Below, in pieces: positions 1 to 10,900 of a stretch of DNA of 64,000 nucleotides. Location: contig NZ_CP040755.1 of the NCBI RefSeq assembly GCF_024585285.1, forward strand, positions 3,038,001 through 3,102,000, read 5' to 3'. Each line of letters opens with the position of its first letter. Position 1 is the first letter of the stretch. The notes under the pieces are model-generated. The model saw nothing but the letters and a program-made list of their open reading frames with translations. It did not search any database and was not told the DNA's origin. Origin of the DNA: Colwellia sp. M166. GTDB taxonomy: Bacteria > Pseudomonadota > Gammaproteobacteria > Enterobacterales > Alteromonadaceae. Position numbers and translations under genes: made by a program.

Positions 1-1539
1 ACGACCAGAGCTTGTGAAGCTTTAGGTTTACCTATGCCAGACTTGTTTGCTCAGCAAGCGCCAGTAACATCTTCAACTAAAGGTTTTACCTTAGCCCAGA
101 AGATGGTCGGTAAGGCTTGTGGTGTTGATGGCGTTCGTGCTGGTCAATACTGTGAACCTAAAATGACCACCGTTGGCTCGCAAGATACCACCGGCCCTAT
201 GACACGAGATGAATTAAAAGATCTCGCTTGTTTAGGTTTTTCAGCTGATTTAACCATGCAGTCTTTCTGCCATACTTCTGCTTATCCTAAGCCGGTTGAT
301 GTCGTGACGCATCATACCTTACCAGATTTTATGATGGATCGTGGTGGTGTCTCACTGCGCCCAGGTGATGGTGTTATTCACTCATGGTTAAACCGTATGT
401 TATTACCTGATACGGTTGGCACTGGTGGTGATTCACATACCCGTTTCCCGCTAGGTATTTCATTTCCTGCCGGCTCTGGTTTGGTCGCCTTTGCTGCCGC
501 AACCGGTGTGATGCCGCTTGATATGCCTGAGTCAGTATTGGTACGTTTTAAAGGTGAAATGCAACCGGGTATCACCTTACGTGACTTAGTGCATGCTATT
601 CCCTATTACGGCATTAAAAATGGTTTGTTAACGGTTGAAAAGGCGGGGAAAATTAATGAGTTCTCTGGCCGTGTATTAGAAATTGAAGGTTTGAAAGGCT
701 TAACCGTTGAACAAGCATTTGAATTATCAGATGCTTCAGCTGAACGTTCAGCTGGCGGTTGTTCAATCAAGCTTGAAGAATCAGCTGTTGCTGAATATTT
801 AAACTCCAACATTGTGATGTTGAAGTGGATGATCAGTGAAGGCTATGGTGATGTGCGAACGATTACGCGTCGTATCAAAGGTATGGAGGCATGGTTAGCT
901 GAGCCATCATTGATGGCCGCCGACCCTGACGCTGAATACGCGCATATTATCGAGATAGATTTAGCTGATATTAAAGAGCCAATTGTTTGTTGTCCAAACG
1001 ATCCTGATGATGCAAAGCTGCTGTCAGAAGTTGCCGGCACTGCAATTGATGAAGTCTTCATTGGTTCATGTATGACCAATATTGGTCACTTCCGCGCTGC
1101 GGGTAAATTGATTGAAAACTTTGGCAAAATTTTACCCACACGTTTATGGGTTGCACCACCAACGAAAATGGATAGAGATCAATTAACGGCTGAAGGTTAT
1201 TACAGTATTTATGGCAAGGCAGGGGCTCGTATTGAAACGCCGGGTTGTTCATTGTGTATGGGTAATCAAGCGCGTGTTGAAGAAAAGTCTACTGTGCTGT
1301 CAACCTCAACACGTAACTTCCCTAACCGTTTAGGTAATGGCGCGAATGTATACTTAACCTCAGCTGAGTTAGCGGGTGTTGGTGCTATCTTAGGTAAGTT
1401 ACCGTCAGTTGATGAGTACATGATGTATGCGTCGAAAATTAATGCAACAGCAGCTGATACTTATCGTTACTTGAACTTTCACACTATGGATAGTTATACC
1501 AAGAAAGCTGAGACGGTAATTTTACAAGTAGAAGCTTAA
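1..1539 (+). CDS. acnB: Aconitate hydratase B, 3' part (5' end outside window)
   Basis: The reading frame is open from base 1, so the gene begins before the window. About 512 residues are present of the roughly 865 usual for AcnB; the N-terminal HEAT-like and swivel domains are missing only because of the window edge. AcnB interconverts citrate and isocitrate through cis-aconitate in the cytoplasmic TCA cycle. Long stretches match the E. coli protein by eye ([51 protein letters not shown]). The three [4Fe-4S] cysteines are seen in [10 protein letters not shown] (Cys codon at 1069) and [13 protein letters not shown] terminator follows about 90 bases after the stop. Identity is very sure. Confidence 0.97.
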   Translation, partial: TTRACEALGLPMPDLFAQQAPVTSSTKGFTLAQKMVGKACGVDGVRAGQYCEPKMTTVGSQDTTGPMTRDELKDLACLGFSADLTMQSFCHTSAYPKPVDVVTHHTLPDFMMDRGGVSLRPGDGVIHSWLNRMLLPDTVGTGGDSHTRFPLGISFPAGSGLVAFAAATGVMPLDMPESVLVRFKGEMQPGITLRDLVHAIPYYGIKNGLLTVEKAGKINEFSGRVLEIEGLKGLTVEQAFELSDASAERSAGGCSIKLEESAVAEYLNSNIVMLKWMISEGYGDVRTITRRIKGMEAWLAEPSLMAADPDAEYAHIIEIDLADIKEPIVCCPNDPDDAKLLSEVAGTAIDEVFIGSCMTNIGHFRAAGKLIENFGKILPTRLWVAPPTKMDRDQLTAEGYYSIYGKAGARIETPGCSLCMGNQARVEEKSTVLSTSTRNFPNRLGNGANVYLTSAELAGVGAILGKLPSVDEYMMYASKINATAADTYRYLNFHTMDSYTKKAETVILQVEA

Positions 1540-1629
1540 CTTGCAGTCTTGCTGCTGATTTATAGCACACTAGAGCGTAGGTTTTGGTGTGTTATTGAGC
1601 TATGTATTGGCTTAATGAAAATAACTATA

Positions 1630-1666
1630 AACGTCGGTTGGTTTTTAAATCAATCGGCGTTTTTGT
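1630..1666 (+). terminator. Rho-independent terminator of acnB
   Basis: The arms AACGTCGGTTG (1630-1640) and CAATCGGCGTT (1651-1661) pair over 11 positions, with two G-U pairs in RNA. The loop is 10 nt and a T-rich tract follows. It lies between acnB and the convergent ABC permease gene. Confidence 0.8.
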
Positions 1667-1689
1667 ATTTTATTTCAATTGTTATAAAA

Positions 1690-2835
1690 CTAATCGAGAG
1701 ACTTTTTAAAGCGCAAGGCCGCAACCATCAAGCCTAGTAAGGTGAAGCCGATTAACCATACCATGTCAAACGTCATATCAACTACGGCTACATCACGTAA
1801 AACAACGCCACGCACCAGTCGAATAAAATGAGTTGCCGGTAAACCTTCTGCGATGTACTGCGCTATTTCCGGCATACCTTCGTAAGGAAACATAAAGCCG
1901 GATAATAATATCGACGGAAGTAATATAAATACCGTCATTTGCATTGATTGTAATTGGTTTTTCGCTAACGTAGATATTACTAAACCTAGTACTAAACTTG
2001 CAGAAATAAACAGTAGGGTTGCGAAAGTTAATTGCCATAAACCGCCATTAATTGGCGCGTTAAAAAAGAAATATCCCAAGCCTAAAATAATGATGACTTG
2101 AATGGCGCCAATAAATATATACGGAAAAATTTTACCTATCATCAGTTCAAGTGCAGCTAAAGGCGTGGTAATTAATAGTTCCATATTGCCACGCTCTCGC
2201 TCGCGAACAATAGCGGCTGAGGTAAACATGATCATGGTCATCGTGAGAATAATGCCGACCAGCCCAGGGACAATATTGACCACACTACGTTGCTCGGGAT
2301 TATACAGTAAAGTCACTTCAAAGGTTGGTACATTACGGTTAACCGGTTTGTCTAATAATTCAGCTAAGGGCATATTGCGTAAACTTTTTATGCTAGCTGC
2401 AATCGCAGTATCAGAGCCATCGACTAACCATTGCGCAATCGGGCGGCTAGTTTCTTCATCGCTGGCTGGCGGTAAGCCAAAACCGACAGTAGCGTGGCGC
2501 ACTAGACGTTGGCTAACATCTTTTGGAATGATCAGCACAGCGCGAACATCACCACGGTCAATAGCGGCTTGCGCTTGCGGTAACGAGGTATAATGATGGG
2601 TAAAATTAACGATACTAGTTGCTGAAATGGTTTGTTGTAACACCCGACTCAATGCGGTTTGGCTCTGATCGACGATACCAACCGGAATATGGCGAATATT
2701 GGTATTAATGGCAAAGGCAAAAAGTAGCAATTGCACTAAAGGGATCATGATCACCATCCCAAAAGTCATTCTGTCGCGTCTAAGTTGAATTAACTCTTTT
2801 ATAACAATGGCTTGAATTCTTAATAAGGATTTCAT
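1690..2835 (-). CDS. ABC-2 type transporter permease (YhhJ/YbhS-like)
   Basis: A 381-residue inner membrane subunit of an ABC-2 exporter. There is one N-terminal membrane segment (about residues 24-44, after KELIQLRRDRMTF), a periplasmic domain of about 130 residues, then about five further hydrophobic segments in the C-terminal half. The conserved ABC-2 stretch VRERERGNMELLITTPL before the membrane block is typical. Length and layout fit the YhhJ/YbhS/YbhR family, which exports drugs or other hydrophobic substrates. The start overlaps the ATPase stop by 4 bases, so the two are translationally coupled, and a membrane-fusion lipoprotein lies upstream. There is only one permease gene, so it probably works as a homodimer. 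The substrate cannot be told. Confidence 0.88.
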   Translation of the reverse strand: MKSLLRIQAIVIKELIQLRRDRMTFGMVIMIPLVQLLLFAFAINTNIRHIPVGIVDQSQTALSRVLQQTISATSIVNFTHHYTSLPQAQAAIDRGDVRAVLIIPKDVSQRLVRHATVGFGLPPASDEETSRPIAQWLVDGSDTAIAASIKSLRNMPLAELLDKPVNRNVPTFEVTLLYNPEQRSVVNIVPGLVGIILTMTMIMFTSAAIVRERERGNMELLITTPLAALELMIGKIFPYIFIGAIQVIIILGLGYFFFNAPINGGLWQLTFATLLFISASLVLGLVISTLAKNQLQSMQMTVFILLPSILLSGFMFPYEGMPEIAQYIAEGLPATHFIRLVRGVVLRDVAVVDMTFDMVWLIGFTLLGLMVAALRFKKSLD

Positions 2836-3788
2836 GCCTTCACCTTATTTGTCTCTGCTGGCAAAATAGTATGACTGCCTGTTGATAAGACAAAAACATC
2901 TTCAAGACTCGCTCGAACTAAGTGCATTGCTGTGTGGCTCGGCATAATATGGCTTTGGTTTAGAAAGTCGATAGGATCGGTAATCGATTTATTGACCAAC
3001 ACGCGCAAATGAGCCCCCAGTTGTGAGGCCGATACCACTTCGGGTAAAGCAATTAACTGCTGTTTTAATTGTCTAAGATTATCGGTTGATACTTCAATAA
3101 CATTCGCCGGCATGTTGGCCATTAATTGTGCGGGCGAATCATCAGCGCGCTTAATACCATTCTCTAAAATAGCTAATTTATGACAGCGTTCAGCCTCGTC
3201 CATGTAATGTGTTGAAACTAAAATCGTCATGCCTTGATCACAGAGATCAAAGAGTTGCTCCCAAAATTCACGACGATTTTCAGGATCGACCGCCGAGGTT
3301 GGCTCATCTAAAAACAATAATTTAGGTTGATGCATTACCGCACAAGCCAATGCTAAACGTTGTTTTTGTCCGCCACTTAAACTGCCAGCCAATTGCTTTT
3401 TAAGCTTTGATAATTGGTAAATACTGACCAGTTCATCGAGGCGAGCTTTTTGCTCTTTTGGGCTTAAGCCGTAAATACGAGCAATAAACTGCATGTTTTC
3501 GGTGATGGTTAAATCATCATAAAGCGAAAATTTTTGGGTCATATAACCTATTTGTCTGCGCAAGCGTTCCGCATCTTCAGGTAAATTAAGTCCTAAGACG
3601 TTTACGCTGCCGCTACTCGGTTTGAGCAAACCGGTGAATAAGCGAATAGCGGTGGTTTTTCCTGAGCCATTGGGGCCAAGAAAACCATAAATGCGCTGTT
3701 TTTCTACCTGCAAATTTAATGACGATACGGCGGTCGTTGCGGCAAATTTTCGGGTTAAATTGCGGGCATCAATGGCGAATTCAGTCAT
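2832..3788 (-). CDS. ABC transporter ATP-binding protein
   Basis: A 318-residue cytoplasmic ATPase that powers the adjacent ABC-2 permease. It shows Walker A GPNGSGKT (residues 38-45), the Q-loop region GYMTQ, the signature LSGGQKQR (137-144), Walker B LLFLDEP (157-163) and the switch histidine in STHYMDEAE. About 80 residues follow the nucleotide-binding domain, as in CcmA/YbhF-type exporters. Its ATG overlaps the stop of the membrane-fusion gene by one base (TAATG) and its own end overlaps the permease by 4 bases, so the three genes form one compact operon. Confidence 0.93.
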   Translation of the reverse strand: MTEFAIDARNLTRKFAATTAVSSLNLQVEKQRIYGFLGPNGSGKTTAIRLFTGLLKPSSGSVNVLGLNLPEDAERLRRQIGYMTQKFSLYDDLTITENMQFIARIYGLSPKEQKARLDELVSIYQLSKLKKQLAGSLSGGQKQRLALACAVMHQPKLLFLDEPTSAVDPENRREFWEQLFDLCDQGMTILVSTHYMDEAERCHKLAILENGIKRADDSPAQLMANMPANVIEVSTDNLRQLKQQLIALPEVVSASQLGAHLRVLVNKSITDPIDFLNQSHIMPSHTAMHLVRASLEDVFVLSTGSHTILPAETNKVKA

Positions 3789-4756
3789 TAGCGTTCACTT
3801 AGGCCAGTTACCAGTGGTAAAACGACTTGGGCGGGAATGCCGCTAGGTAAATCGCTAGTATTGTCAGGCAACATTATTTCGGCTAAATACATTAAGTTAG
3901 CACGCTCAGCTTGGTTAAGCGCATAATAAGGCGTGAACGCCGGCTCGGTAGCTATCCAGCGCACCTTACCGAGAATAGGCTTAGCTAAACCGTCAACATG
4001 CACAGCTAATGGGTCACCGACTTTGATATGAACCCGGTAAGGCCCAGGAATATAAACACGGGCAAAAGGCGCTTTACCCGCTAGCACAATAGCTACAGGA
4101 CTACCGGCAGTAACTCGTTCTCCTAAATTCCACGGTAAGTTATCTAAAATGCCATCACGCTTTGCCGTAATGGTCAAATTACTGAGCTTTTTTTCTTCAC
4201 TGCTTAGCATGGCAATATTGCTTGCCAAAACCGCTTCAGCAATGGCTAAATCTTCAATCCGTGTACCATTAATCAGTTGTAATAATTGCTCTTGAGTACT
4301 GCTCAGTGTTGCTAAATTTTCATCCCGACTTGCGATGGCGTCATCAAGAGCGGCTTGGCTGGTTAAATTAGCTTTTATTAAACTTTTTGCTCGAGTGTAA
4401 TTTGCCATACTTTTTGCCAGTGCTGCTTTAGCGCCTGCTACATTGGCTTTTGCAGCTGCTACCTCTTCTGCTCGGGCACCATTGTGTGCTTTGGTTAAGG
4501 TTGCTTGCGCCTGTTGTACTTGCGCTCTCGCTTTGGCAACCGATGCTTTTTGTAAGTCATCATCAAGCTTTACCAATACCATGCCTTTAGTGACCTTACT
4601 GCCGGCTGCTATGGGTAAGTCGGTGATCACTTCACTGACGGTTGCTGTGTGTGCAATACGATCACGCTCTAAGGTGCCTAACGCAACATTTTCTTGCTCG
4701 TGGCTACAGCCGACAAAAAGTAACAATATAAAGCTGATTAATATTTTATTAAGCAT
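3788..4756 (-). CDS. HlyD/YbhG-like membrane-fusion lipoprotein
   Basis: A 322-residue periplasmic adaptor for the ABC-2 exporter. The N-terminus is a lipoprotein signal with FVGC, giving a lipid-modified Cys17. A biotinyl-lipoyl-like half (ITDLPIAAGSKVTKGMVLVKLDDD) comes next, then an alanine- and lysine-rich helical hairpin (about residues 70-190), the second lipoyl half (KRDGILDNLPWNLGERVTAGSPVAIV) and a beta-barrel end. This is the HlyD order. It is the first gene of the exporter operon. No outer membrane channel gene is adjacent, so it probably shares a TolC-type partner encoded elsewhere. Confidence 0.88.
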   Translation of the reverse strand: MLNKILISFILLLFVGCSHEQENVALGTLERDRIAHTATVSEVITDLPIAAGSKVTKGMVLVKLDDDLQKASVAKARAQVQQAQATLTKAHNGARAEEVAAAKANVAGAKAALAKSMANYTRAKSLIKANLTSQAALDDAIASRDENLATLSSTQEQLLQLINGTRIEDLAIAEAVLASNIAMLSSEEKKLSNLTITAKRDGILDNLPWNLGERVTAGSPVAIVLAGKAPFARVYIPGPYRVHIKVGDPLAVHVDGLAKPILGKVRWIATEPAFTPYYALNQAERANLMYLAEIMLPDNTSDLPSGIPAQVVLPLVTGLSER

Positions 4757-4992
4757 GATAAATTTCTTCCTGAAAATGCCGCTAAATTAGCCTATAGCTC
4801 AAGTTTACGCTTAAGGGCTACAAGTTCAAGGTAACGGTTAGAAAATGGCGATAAAATAGTGCTTATATCAATATGAGTGCGTTTAAATTATTCTTGTTTC
4901 GCTCAGGTTTTATCATTAGCCTGAGTAGCTAAGTTACGACGTTAGGGAGAATGAAAAGGAAATTTATGCAATATTAAGCAACTGAATAGTAA

Positions 4993-5781
4993 TTACTTCT
5001 TACCCATTTTAGTGTTTATTTTCTTCATATGTTCACGAAAATTTTTATCAAACTTAGACTCGCCACAGGCAAAAAATTGCGTAGATGAACCTTCGCTTAA
5101 GCCATAAACACTCAAGTCTTGTGTGATAGAGCATCGGCCATCTTCACCTTTAGTGATTGCTATGCCCGCGGCCATGTTTTTAGTACGATTTTCTCGCGCT
5201 TTTTCTTCATCTTTTAATGGTATTGAATGTGGTACTGACTCTACGGTTTTATTAAACACAGAGGGCGGTTGGTATTTTTGATAAGGGTTATCTGTGTTGA
5301 TAGCCGCATTATTATTTAACTTACTACGTAATCTTTGTAATTGCGTAAAACTATCAAGTTTGCGATCAACAGGCTTGGGCGTGGGGGGCGGCATTGGTAC
5401 TGCTAAATCAATCGGCGGAAGTGTAATATCTTGCGAAGAAGAATCATAGGATTCGGAGGCTTCTCGTGGTGCCGTTTTTAAGCCGTTTTTATCAAGCTGT
5501 GGATTGTCATTTTCTGTTGCTGTAACTCCTGTATTATTTGTTTGCTGCTCTTGTTGGTTTTTTGGCGTCACCGGCTCTTTGATTATTGTCGGCTCTTCAC
5601 TTTCGTTTAATGGGGCTTTAGTGATTTTAGGTGCATAATAGATATAGCTTTTAATTGCTGTATTTTTAGATATAGGTTGTATAGTTATTTGCTTAGTTGA
5701 GCGGGTTAAGAGTAGCAGAGCTAGGATTAAGCCATGAATAATAAACGAGAATAAAACCGCTGCGTAAGTCCCTTTGTTCAC
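4993..5781 (-). CDS. TonB-like proline-rich envelope protein, hypothetical
   Basis: A 262-residue protein I do not recognise at family level. It has a short cytoplasmic N-terminus, one membrane segment (about residues 7-26) and a long Pro/Gln/Asn-rich periplasmic linker including PPIDLAVPMPPPTPKPVDRK, the layout of TonB and TolA. The C-terminal part (about 205-262) holds two cysteines (GRCSI and FACGES) that could form a disulfide, and a basic tail. The Y-x-P-rich end typical of TonB is absent and no ExbB/ExbD genes are near, so calling it TonB is not justified. It stands alone between the ABC operon and yacL. Confidence 0.6.
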   Translation of the reverse strand: MNKGTYAAVLFSFIIHGLILALLLLTRSTKQITIQPISKNTAIKSYIYYAPKITKAPLNESEEPTIIKEPVTPKNQQEQQTNNTGVTATENDNPQLDKNGLKTAPREASESYDSSSQDITLPPIDLAVPMPPPTPKPVDRKLDSFTQLQRLRSKLNNNAAINTDNPYQKYQPPSVFNKTVESVPHSIPLKDEEKARENRTKNMAAGIAITKGEDGRCSITQDLSVYGLSEGSSTQFFACGESKFDKNFREHMKKINTKMGKK

Positions 5782-6196
5782 TAAAAAATATAACCAGAAA
5801 AGTAATAGAATAATCTATAGACGTATTGGCGCGCAGGAAGTTCAATAGCAGTTTATCAGTTGCTTTTATTTTCAATGTTTTTATCAGCAAAAAACAACAA
5901 GCTGAAAATTTATACCACTTTATTCTACTTTTATTTACGATTGAGGTAACAGTATCAATCAAGGTGAGAAAGATAGTAATACCTTGAGTAATAAGGTGTT
6001 AAAAGCTAAGTTTTTGCTACAATTAAGCACAAGTAATAATAGCGCGTTTGGCTTACGTTAGAAGACAGCACTAGAGGATAGTGAGTTTGAAATTTAAGCT
6101 CAGGTTTATAAAAATTATTATTTTTTCGATTAATATGGGTTTATTTTATTTGCTCTGATTTAGGGCTTATCAACATTTTTTCATTAAGAGGTATTT
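5782..6196. other. Intergenic region, 415 bp, no gene seen
   Basis: This lies between divergent genes (the TonB-like gene on the minus strand and yacL on the plus strand), so promoters for both should be here. It is AT-rich, with no convincing coding sequence. The only element I could place is the yacL ribosome-binding site AAGAGG at 6186-6191. Confidence 0.5.
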
Positions 6197-6577
6197 ATGG
6201 AATATCAGTTTATAGATGATCCAATCACCGGTGCAGCAATGGCTAAGTTTTCACTTGAACATGAAGTGATTGGTCCGTGGTTAGAAGTAGAGGTAGGGAC
6301 AAGTGCCGAAAAATTGCAGCAATTGTTGTTAGCTATTTCAGATATAGAGCATGAGAAGCAAACAGAAATTACCATCACAGGTAATGAATATAGCGCGGTC
6401 TTTAATCGTGGTGATGTCACTATACAAACCAATGCTAGCATGGATGGATTAGAAGTTTTGCCTGACGGGCTTGTTGAAGAGAATATTGATTTTGATCAGC
6501 AGGACTCAGCCGCTTGTGGTAGTGAGGATCTTAGAGAAATATTATTGTCTTGGGCCAAGTTTATTCGTAAATATTAA
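6197..6577 (+). CDS. yacL: UPF0231 family protein YacL
   Basis: A 126-residue acidic cytoplasmic protein of the UPF0231 family. The start MEYQFIDDPITG and the motifs HEVIGPWLEVEV, GNEYSAVFNRGDV and the end CGSEDLREILLSWAKFIRKY align by eye with E. coli YacL, which has similar length. The molecular function is unknown. The ATG has a good ribosome-binding site (AAGAGG, 5 bases upstream). In E. coli yacL follows acnB directly; here it has the same orientation but is about 4.7 kb away, with the ABC exporter operon and the TonB-like gene in between. Confidence 0.85.
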   Translation: MEYQFIDDPITGAAMAKFSLEHEVIGPWLEVEVGTSAEKLQQLLLAISDIEHEKQTEITITGNEYSAVFNRGDVTIQTNASMDGLEVLPDGLVEENIDFDQQDSAACGSEDLREILLSWAKFIRKY

Positions 6578-6694
6578 GTCCGGTCAATGAATGTTTAAAA
6601 CTTGTTAATTTATCACGCTAAGTTATTATTCTTCTTATATTATTAAATTTCGCTTAATGGTTTTATACCTTTTTTATCTTTTACTTGAGAATCA

Positions 6695-7969
6695 ATGATG
6701 AATTCTGCTGCTAACAATAACAATAACAATAAAGAAAATAGACGTATGATCCCATTACGTTTTGTACTAACACCCATTGCTATTATTTTATTCGCTATCG
6801 TTGGTTTGATTGTATTTGCGGCATTAGCGCCTAAACCAGCAAAGAAACCGGCTATCATTAAAGCGCCGCTGGTTGAAGTTCAGGCTATTGAGCGACAAGA
6901 TGTGCGTTTTACTATTGCTAGCCAAGGTAGTGTTTTACCTCGCACACAAACCAATCTAGTTTCAGAAGTTTCTGGGCAAATCACCTCAGTAAACGAGAAG
7001 TTTAATGTCGGTGGATTTTTCAAAAAAGGTGAAGTGTTACTGAGTATTGATGACATCAGTTATCAAGTGTCACTATTGCAAGCGCAGTCTCGCTTAGATG
7101 CCGCTAAGTCGGTATTAATTGAAGAGCAAGCGAGAAAAGACCAAGCAGAAGACGAATGGATGCTATCAGGTAAAACTTTATCTGAAGCGCCAATCTTGGC
7201 TTTACGTTTACCACAGTTACAAAAAGCGCAGGCTGATATCAAGGCAGCAAAAGCCGATGTTACTGACGCAGAAGTTAAACTTACTCGTACTAAAATCGTT
7301 GCACCGTACGACGCTATAGTGAAAGAAAAGCAAGTCGATATCGGCCAATATGTGACGACAGGGGCAGTGTTAGCGAAAACTTTTGCCGTAGATTATGCCG
7401 AAGTAAGACTGCCGATCAAACAGCGGGACGTTGATTTTTTAAATTTACCTAAAATAAATCAAAAGCAAAATAAGCTCTCAAAAGTCGATATTCATTACCA
7501 ACTGTCGGGTGTCGAACATACTTGGGCGGCAAACTTAACCCGTTATGAAGGTGAAGTCGATAGTCGAAGCCGAGTGCACTATGTGATTGCCCAAGTTGAT
7601 GACCCGTACAGTGTTTTATCATCTAGCGACCACCAAGAGTTGCGCATGGGCACGTTTGTTAATGCCAATATTTCAGGGAAAGTCGTTAATGATATTGTCA
7701 CTATTCCTCGTGATGCTTTACGTGGCGCAAATAAAATTTATCTTGTCGATAGCGAGAACCGATTACATATTCAAGAGATTAAAGTCCTGCGTAACGATGT
7801 CGATTATGTTTATAGCTATGATAAATTTAGTGCAGGGCTTCGTTTAGTTATGACGCAAATGGAAGCACCAGTTGAGGGGATGGCTTTACGTATTGTCGGT
7901 GAGCCAGAAGAGATGCCAGCAGCAGAAGATCTTGATGATATCGCTAATGCTCAAGGTGATGACTCATGA
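6695..7969 (+). CDS. RND efflux periplasmic adaptor subunit
   Basis: A 424-residue membrane-fusion protein for the RND pump that follows. It has a cytoplasmic Asn-rich N-terminus (six Asn in a row, encoded by AAT/AAC repeats), one membrane anchor (about residues 24-45), a lipoyl-like half (SEVSGQITSVNEKFNVGGFFKKGEVLLSID), a coiled-coil hairpin, the second lipoyl half (APYDAIVKEKQVDIGQYV) and the beta-barrel domain, then an acidic tail. Two ATG codons stand next to each other at 6695 and 6698 and the upstream ribosome site is weak, so either may be used. The stop overlaps the pump gene (ATGA). The substrate is unknown. Confidence 0.9.
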   Translation: MMNSAANNNNNNKENRRMIPLRFVLTPIAIILFAIVGLIVFAALAPKPAKKPAIIKAPLVEVQAIERQDVRFTIASQGSVLPRTQTNLVSEVSGQITSVNEKFNVGGFFKKGEVLLSIDDISYQVSLLQAQSRLDAAKSVLIEEQARKDQAEDEWMLSGKTLSEAPILALRLPQLQKAQADIKAAKADVTDAEVKLTRTKIVAPYDAIVKEKQVDIGQYVTTGAVLAKTFAVDYAEVRLPIKQRDVDFLNLPKINQKQNKLSKVDIHYQLSGVEHTWAANLTRYEGEVDSRSRVHYVIAQVDDPYSVLSSSDHQELRMGTFVNANISGKVVNDIVTIPRDALRGANKIYLVDSENRLHIQEIKVLRNDVDYVYSYDKFSAGLRLVMTQMEAPVEGMALRIVGEPEEMPAAEDLDDIANAQGDDS

Positions 7970-10900
7970 GCGAGTTCTCTGAAACTGAGCAAGAAAACAC
8001 ACACACCGGCATTATTGCGTGGTTTGCTCACAATAGTGTGGCAGCAAATTTACTGATGGTATTTATTTTAGTGTCAGGCTACTTCTCTTATCAGGGCATT
8101 AATAAAAAGATGTTTCCTGAATTTAATGCCAATAGTATTCAGGTTGTAGTGCCTCATTTAGGCGCAGCACCAGAAGAGGTTGAGCAATCAGTTATCCTTA
8201 AAGTTGAAGAGTCACTGGAGGATATCGAAGGGATAAAACGCATTACGGCAAAGGCTAGCGAAGGCATCGGTGTTGTCACTATCGAGCTACAGTCAGGCTA
8301 TTCAATGTCGGAAAAACTTGATGAAGTACAAATGCAAGTTGACGCGATCACGACCTTTCCAGAACAAGCCGAAAAACCCATTGTCACTAAACAAGAGTTT
8401 AAAGGTCAGGTGATGTGGCTGTCGGTCAGTGGCTCCATGGACCGACGTGCTAGACAGGTAATGGCACAAAATATTCGTGATGAAATTATGGCCTTACCTA
8501 GTGTTAATAGTGCCGAACTGGTCGGTAATCGTGATTATGAGATCAGTATTGAAGTGTCTGAAGAAAAACTACAGCAATACCAGCTGACCTTCGATGAAAT
8601 TACGCTAGCGATTCGTAGTTCTTCGATAGATATGCCTGGCGGTACGATAAAAACTCGCGGTGGTGACATTTTACTGCGTGCTGAAGGCCAAGCTTATACA
8701 GGCCATGAATATGGTGATTTAGTCTTACGCACTGATGTTGATGGTACACGCCTAGTGTTAGCCGATATCGCTAATATTAAGGACAGTTTTGTTGAGCAAG
8801 AAGATTTTGCCACTTTCGATGATGAAAACACCTCAAGTATTATGGTGCAATCAACCGGCGATCAAAATGATTTAGAAATTGCCGCTCAGGTTCGAGGCTA
8901 CGTAGATGAAAAAAATCAGCAATTGCCTCAAGGGGCAAAGTTAACCGTTTGGGGCGATAGTTCATATTACCTTTCTGAGCGCCTAGACATGATGATTGAC
9001 AACATGTTGATGGGGGCATTTTTAGTCTTTATTGTTCTCGCCTTGTTTTTAAGAATAAAAATCGCTTTTTGGGTGATGTTAGGTATTCCGATTAGCTTTT
9101 TTGGTGCGTTATTAATGATGCCATTATTAGGTGAATGGTCAGTATCAATTAATATGCTGAGCTTGTTTGCCTTTATTATGGTGTTAGGTATTGTGGTTGA
9201 TGATGCGATTGTCATTGGTGAAAGTGCTTATGCTGAAATTGAAAAATACGGTCACTCTCGCGACAATATTATTCGTGGTACAATGCGAGTTGCTATGCCC
9301 GCAACCTTTGGTGTTTTAACCACCATAGCCGCTTTTACGCCTTTATTGTTCATTGATGCCACTTTTGCCGCCTTCTTTCGCTCTATTTCTATCGTTGTAA
9401 GCTTTTGCTTAGTGTTTTCATTGATTGAGTCAAAGTGGATATTACCTGCCCATTTAGCGCATATGAAGTATGTACCGTTAACCGCAGATAAAGCCAATAT
9501 TCTTGAACGCTTTCAAATGCGTTTTAAAGATAGATTAGAAAACTTTATTCATTCAATCTACAAACCGCTGCTTGAAAAAGCATTAATTGCCCGTTACAAC
9601 ACCATGGCGATATTTGTCGCGATTTTAATTTTATCTATTAGTCTTATTGTGGGCGCATTTGTCAAATTAGAAGTATTTCCTAATATTCCAAGCGACTTTA
9701 TTCAAGGTAATATTACTATGGTGGACGGCTCTGCTGCACATCAACGCAATAAAGCCATAGCCAGAGTGGAACAGGCGGTTAAAACGATTGCTGAAGAGAA
9801 TAAGTATGAAGGTGTTAGCTTTATTAAGCATAAAATGGTCTTTACCAATGGTAATACCAGTGCCAGTGTCTTGTTAGAGTTAGTCAAACCGGATCAACGT
9901 GAGCTTGATGCCTACGAAATAGAGAAGCTGTGGCGTGATGAAATTGGCGAAATTCCCGGCAGCAAAGAATTACGATTTTTTGCTGGCACTAATGCTGGCG
10001 GCGGTGCCGCTATTGAGTTTCAGCTAACCGGGCAAAATGATACTGAGCTCGAAGCCGCAGCAGAGGCTATTCAAGCGCAGTTAAATAGCTATGATGGGGT
10101 TTACGATGTCCGTCATTCGTTTAGTCGTGGCAGTCAAGAAATTAAACTCAGCATTAAACCTGAAGCAGAGGTACTAGGTTTAACGTTGTCGAGCTTAGCT
10201 AAGCAAGTCAGGCAAGCTTTTTATGGTGATGAAGCGCAGCGTATTCAGCGTGGACGCGATGAATTGAAAGTGATGGTGCGTTATCCTGAAGCTGACCGTT
10301 TATCGGTATCTGATTTAGAAGAAATGTGGATCAGAACTGCCAGTGGTGAACAAGTACCATTTTATCAAGTGGCTAATATCGCAATTGGCCAAGGCTTCTC
10401 TACCATTACCCGTATTAATCAAAAGCGTTCAATTACTATTTCTGCTGATATTGACAGTGAAAAGGTTGAATCAAGAAAAGTTGTTACGGAAATGAATGAT
10501 GACTACATACCAGAAATTTTAGCAGATTATCCTAGTGTCAATTATGGTATTGAAGGAGCCAGTAAGGATCAAGCTGATTTCTTATCGCAACTTGGCTTTG
10601 CTGCGATAGGGGCTTTGTTTTTGATTTATGGCTTAATTGCCATTCCGACTAAGTCATATAGTCAGCCTTTGGTTATTATGTCGGTTATTCCCTTTGGTAT
10701 TATTGGTGCCATTATTGGCCATTGGTTGCTTGGCCGTACGATTAATATGATGTCGATGTTTGGCTTTATTGCTTTAACGGGGGTTGTGGTAAACGACAGC
10801 TTGATTATGGTCGACTTTATTAATAAAGCTAAAGGCTCAGGCATGCGCATGTTCGACATTGTCAGTCAGGCCGGTACACAAAGATTCAGAGCGATATTAC

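Noticed and set aside
6087..6112. TTGAAA...TATAAA as yacL promoter
   Set aside because: The spacing is only 14 bases, and AT-rich DNA gives many such matches.
6695..6740. Asn-codon repeat (AAT/AAC run) as a phase-variable tract
   Set aside because: The repeats are in units of three and six, so length change would not shift the frame; the Asn run is simply part of the cytoplasmic tail.
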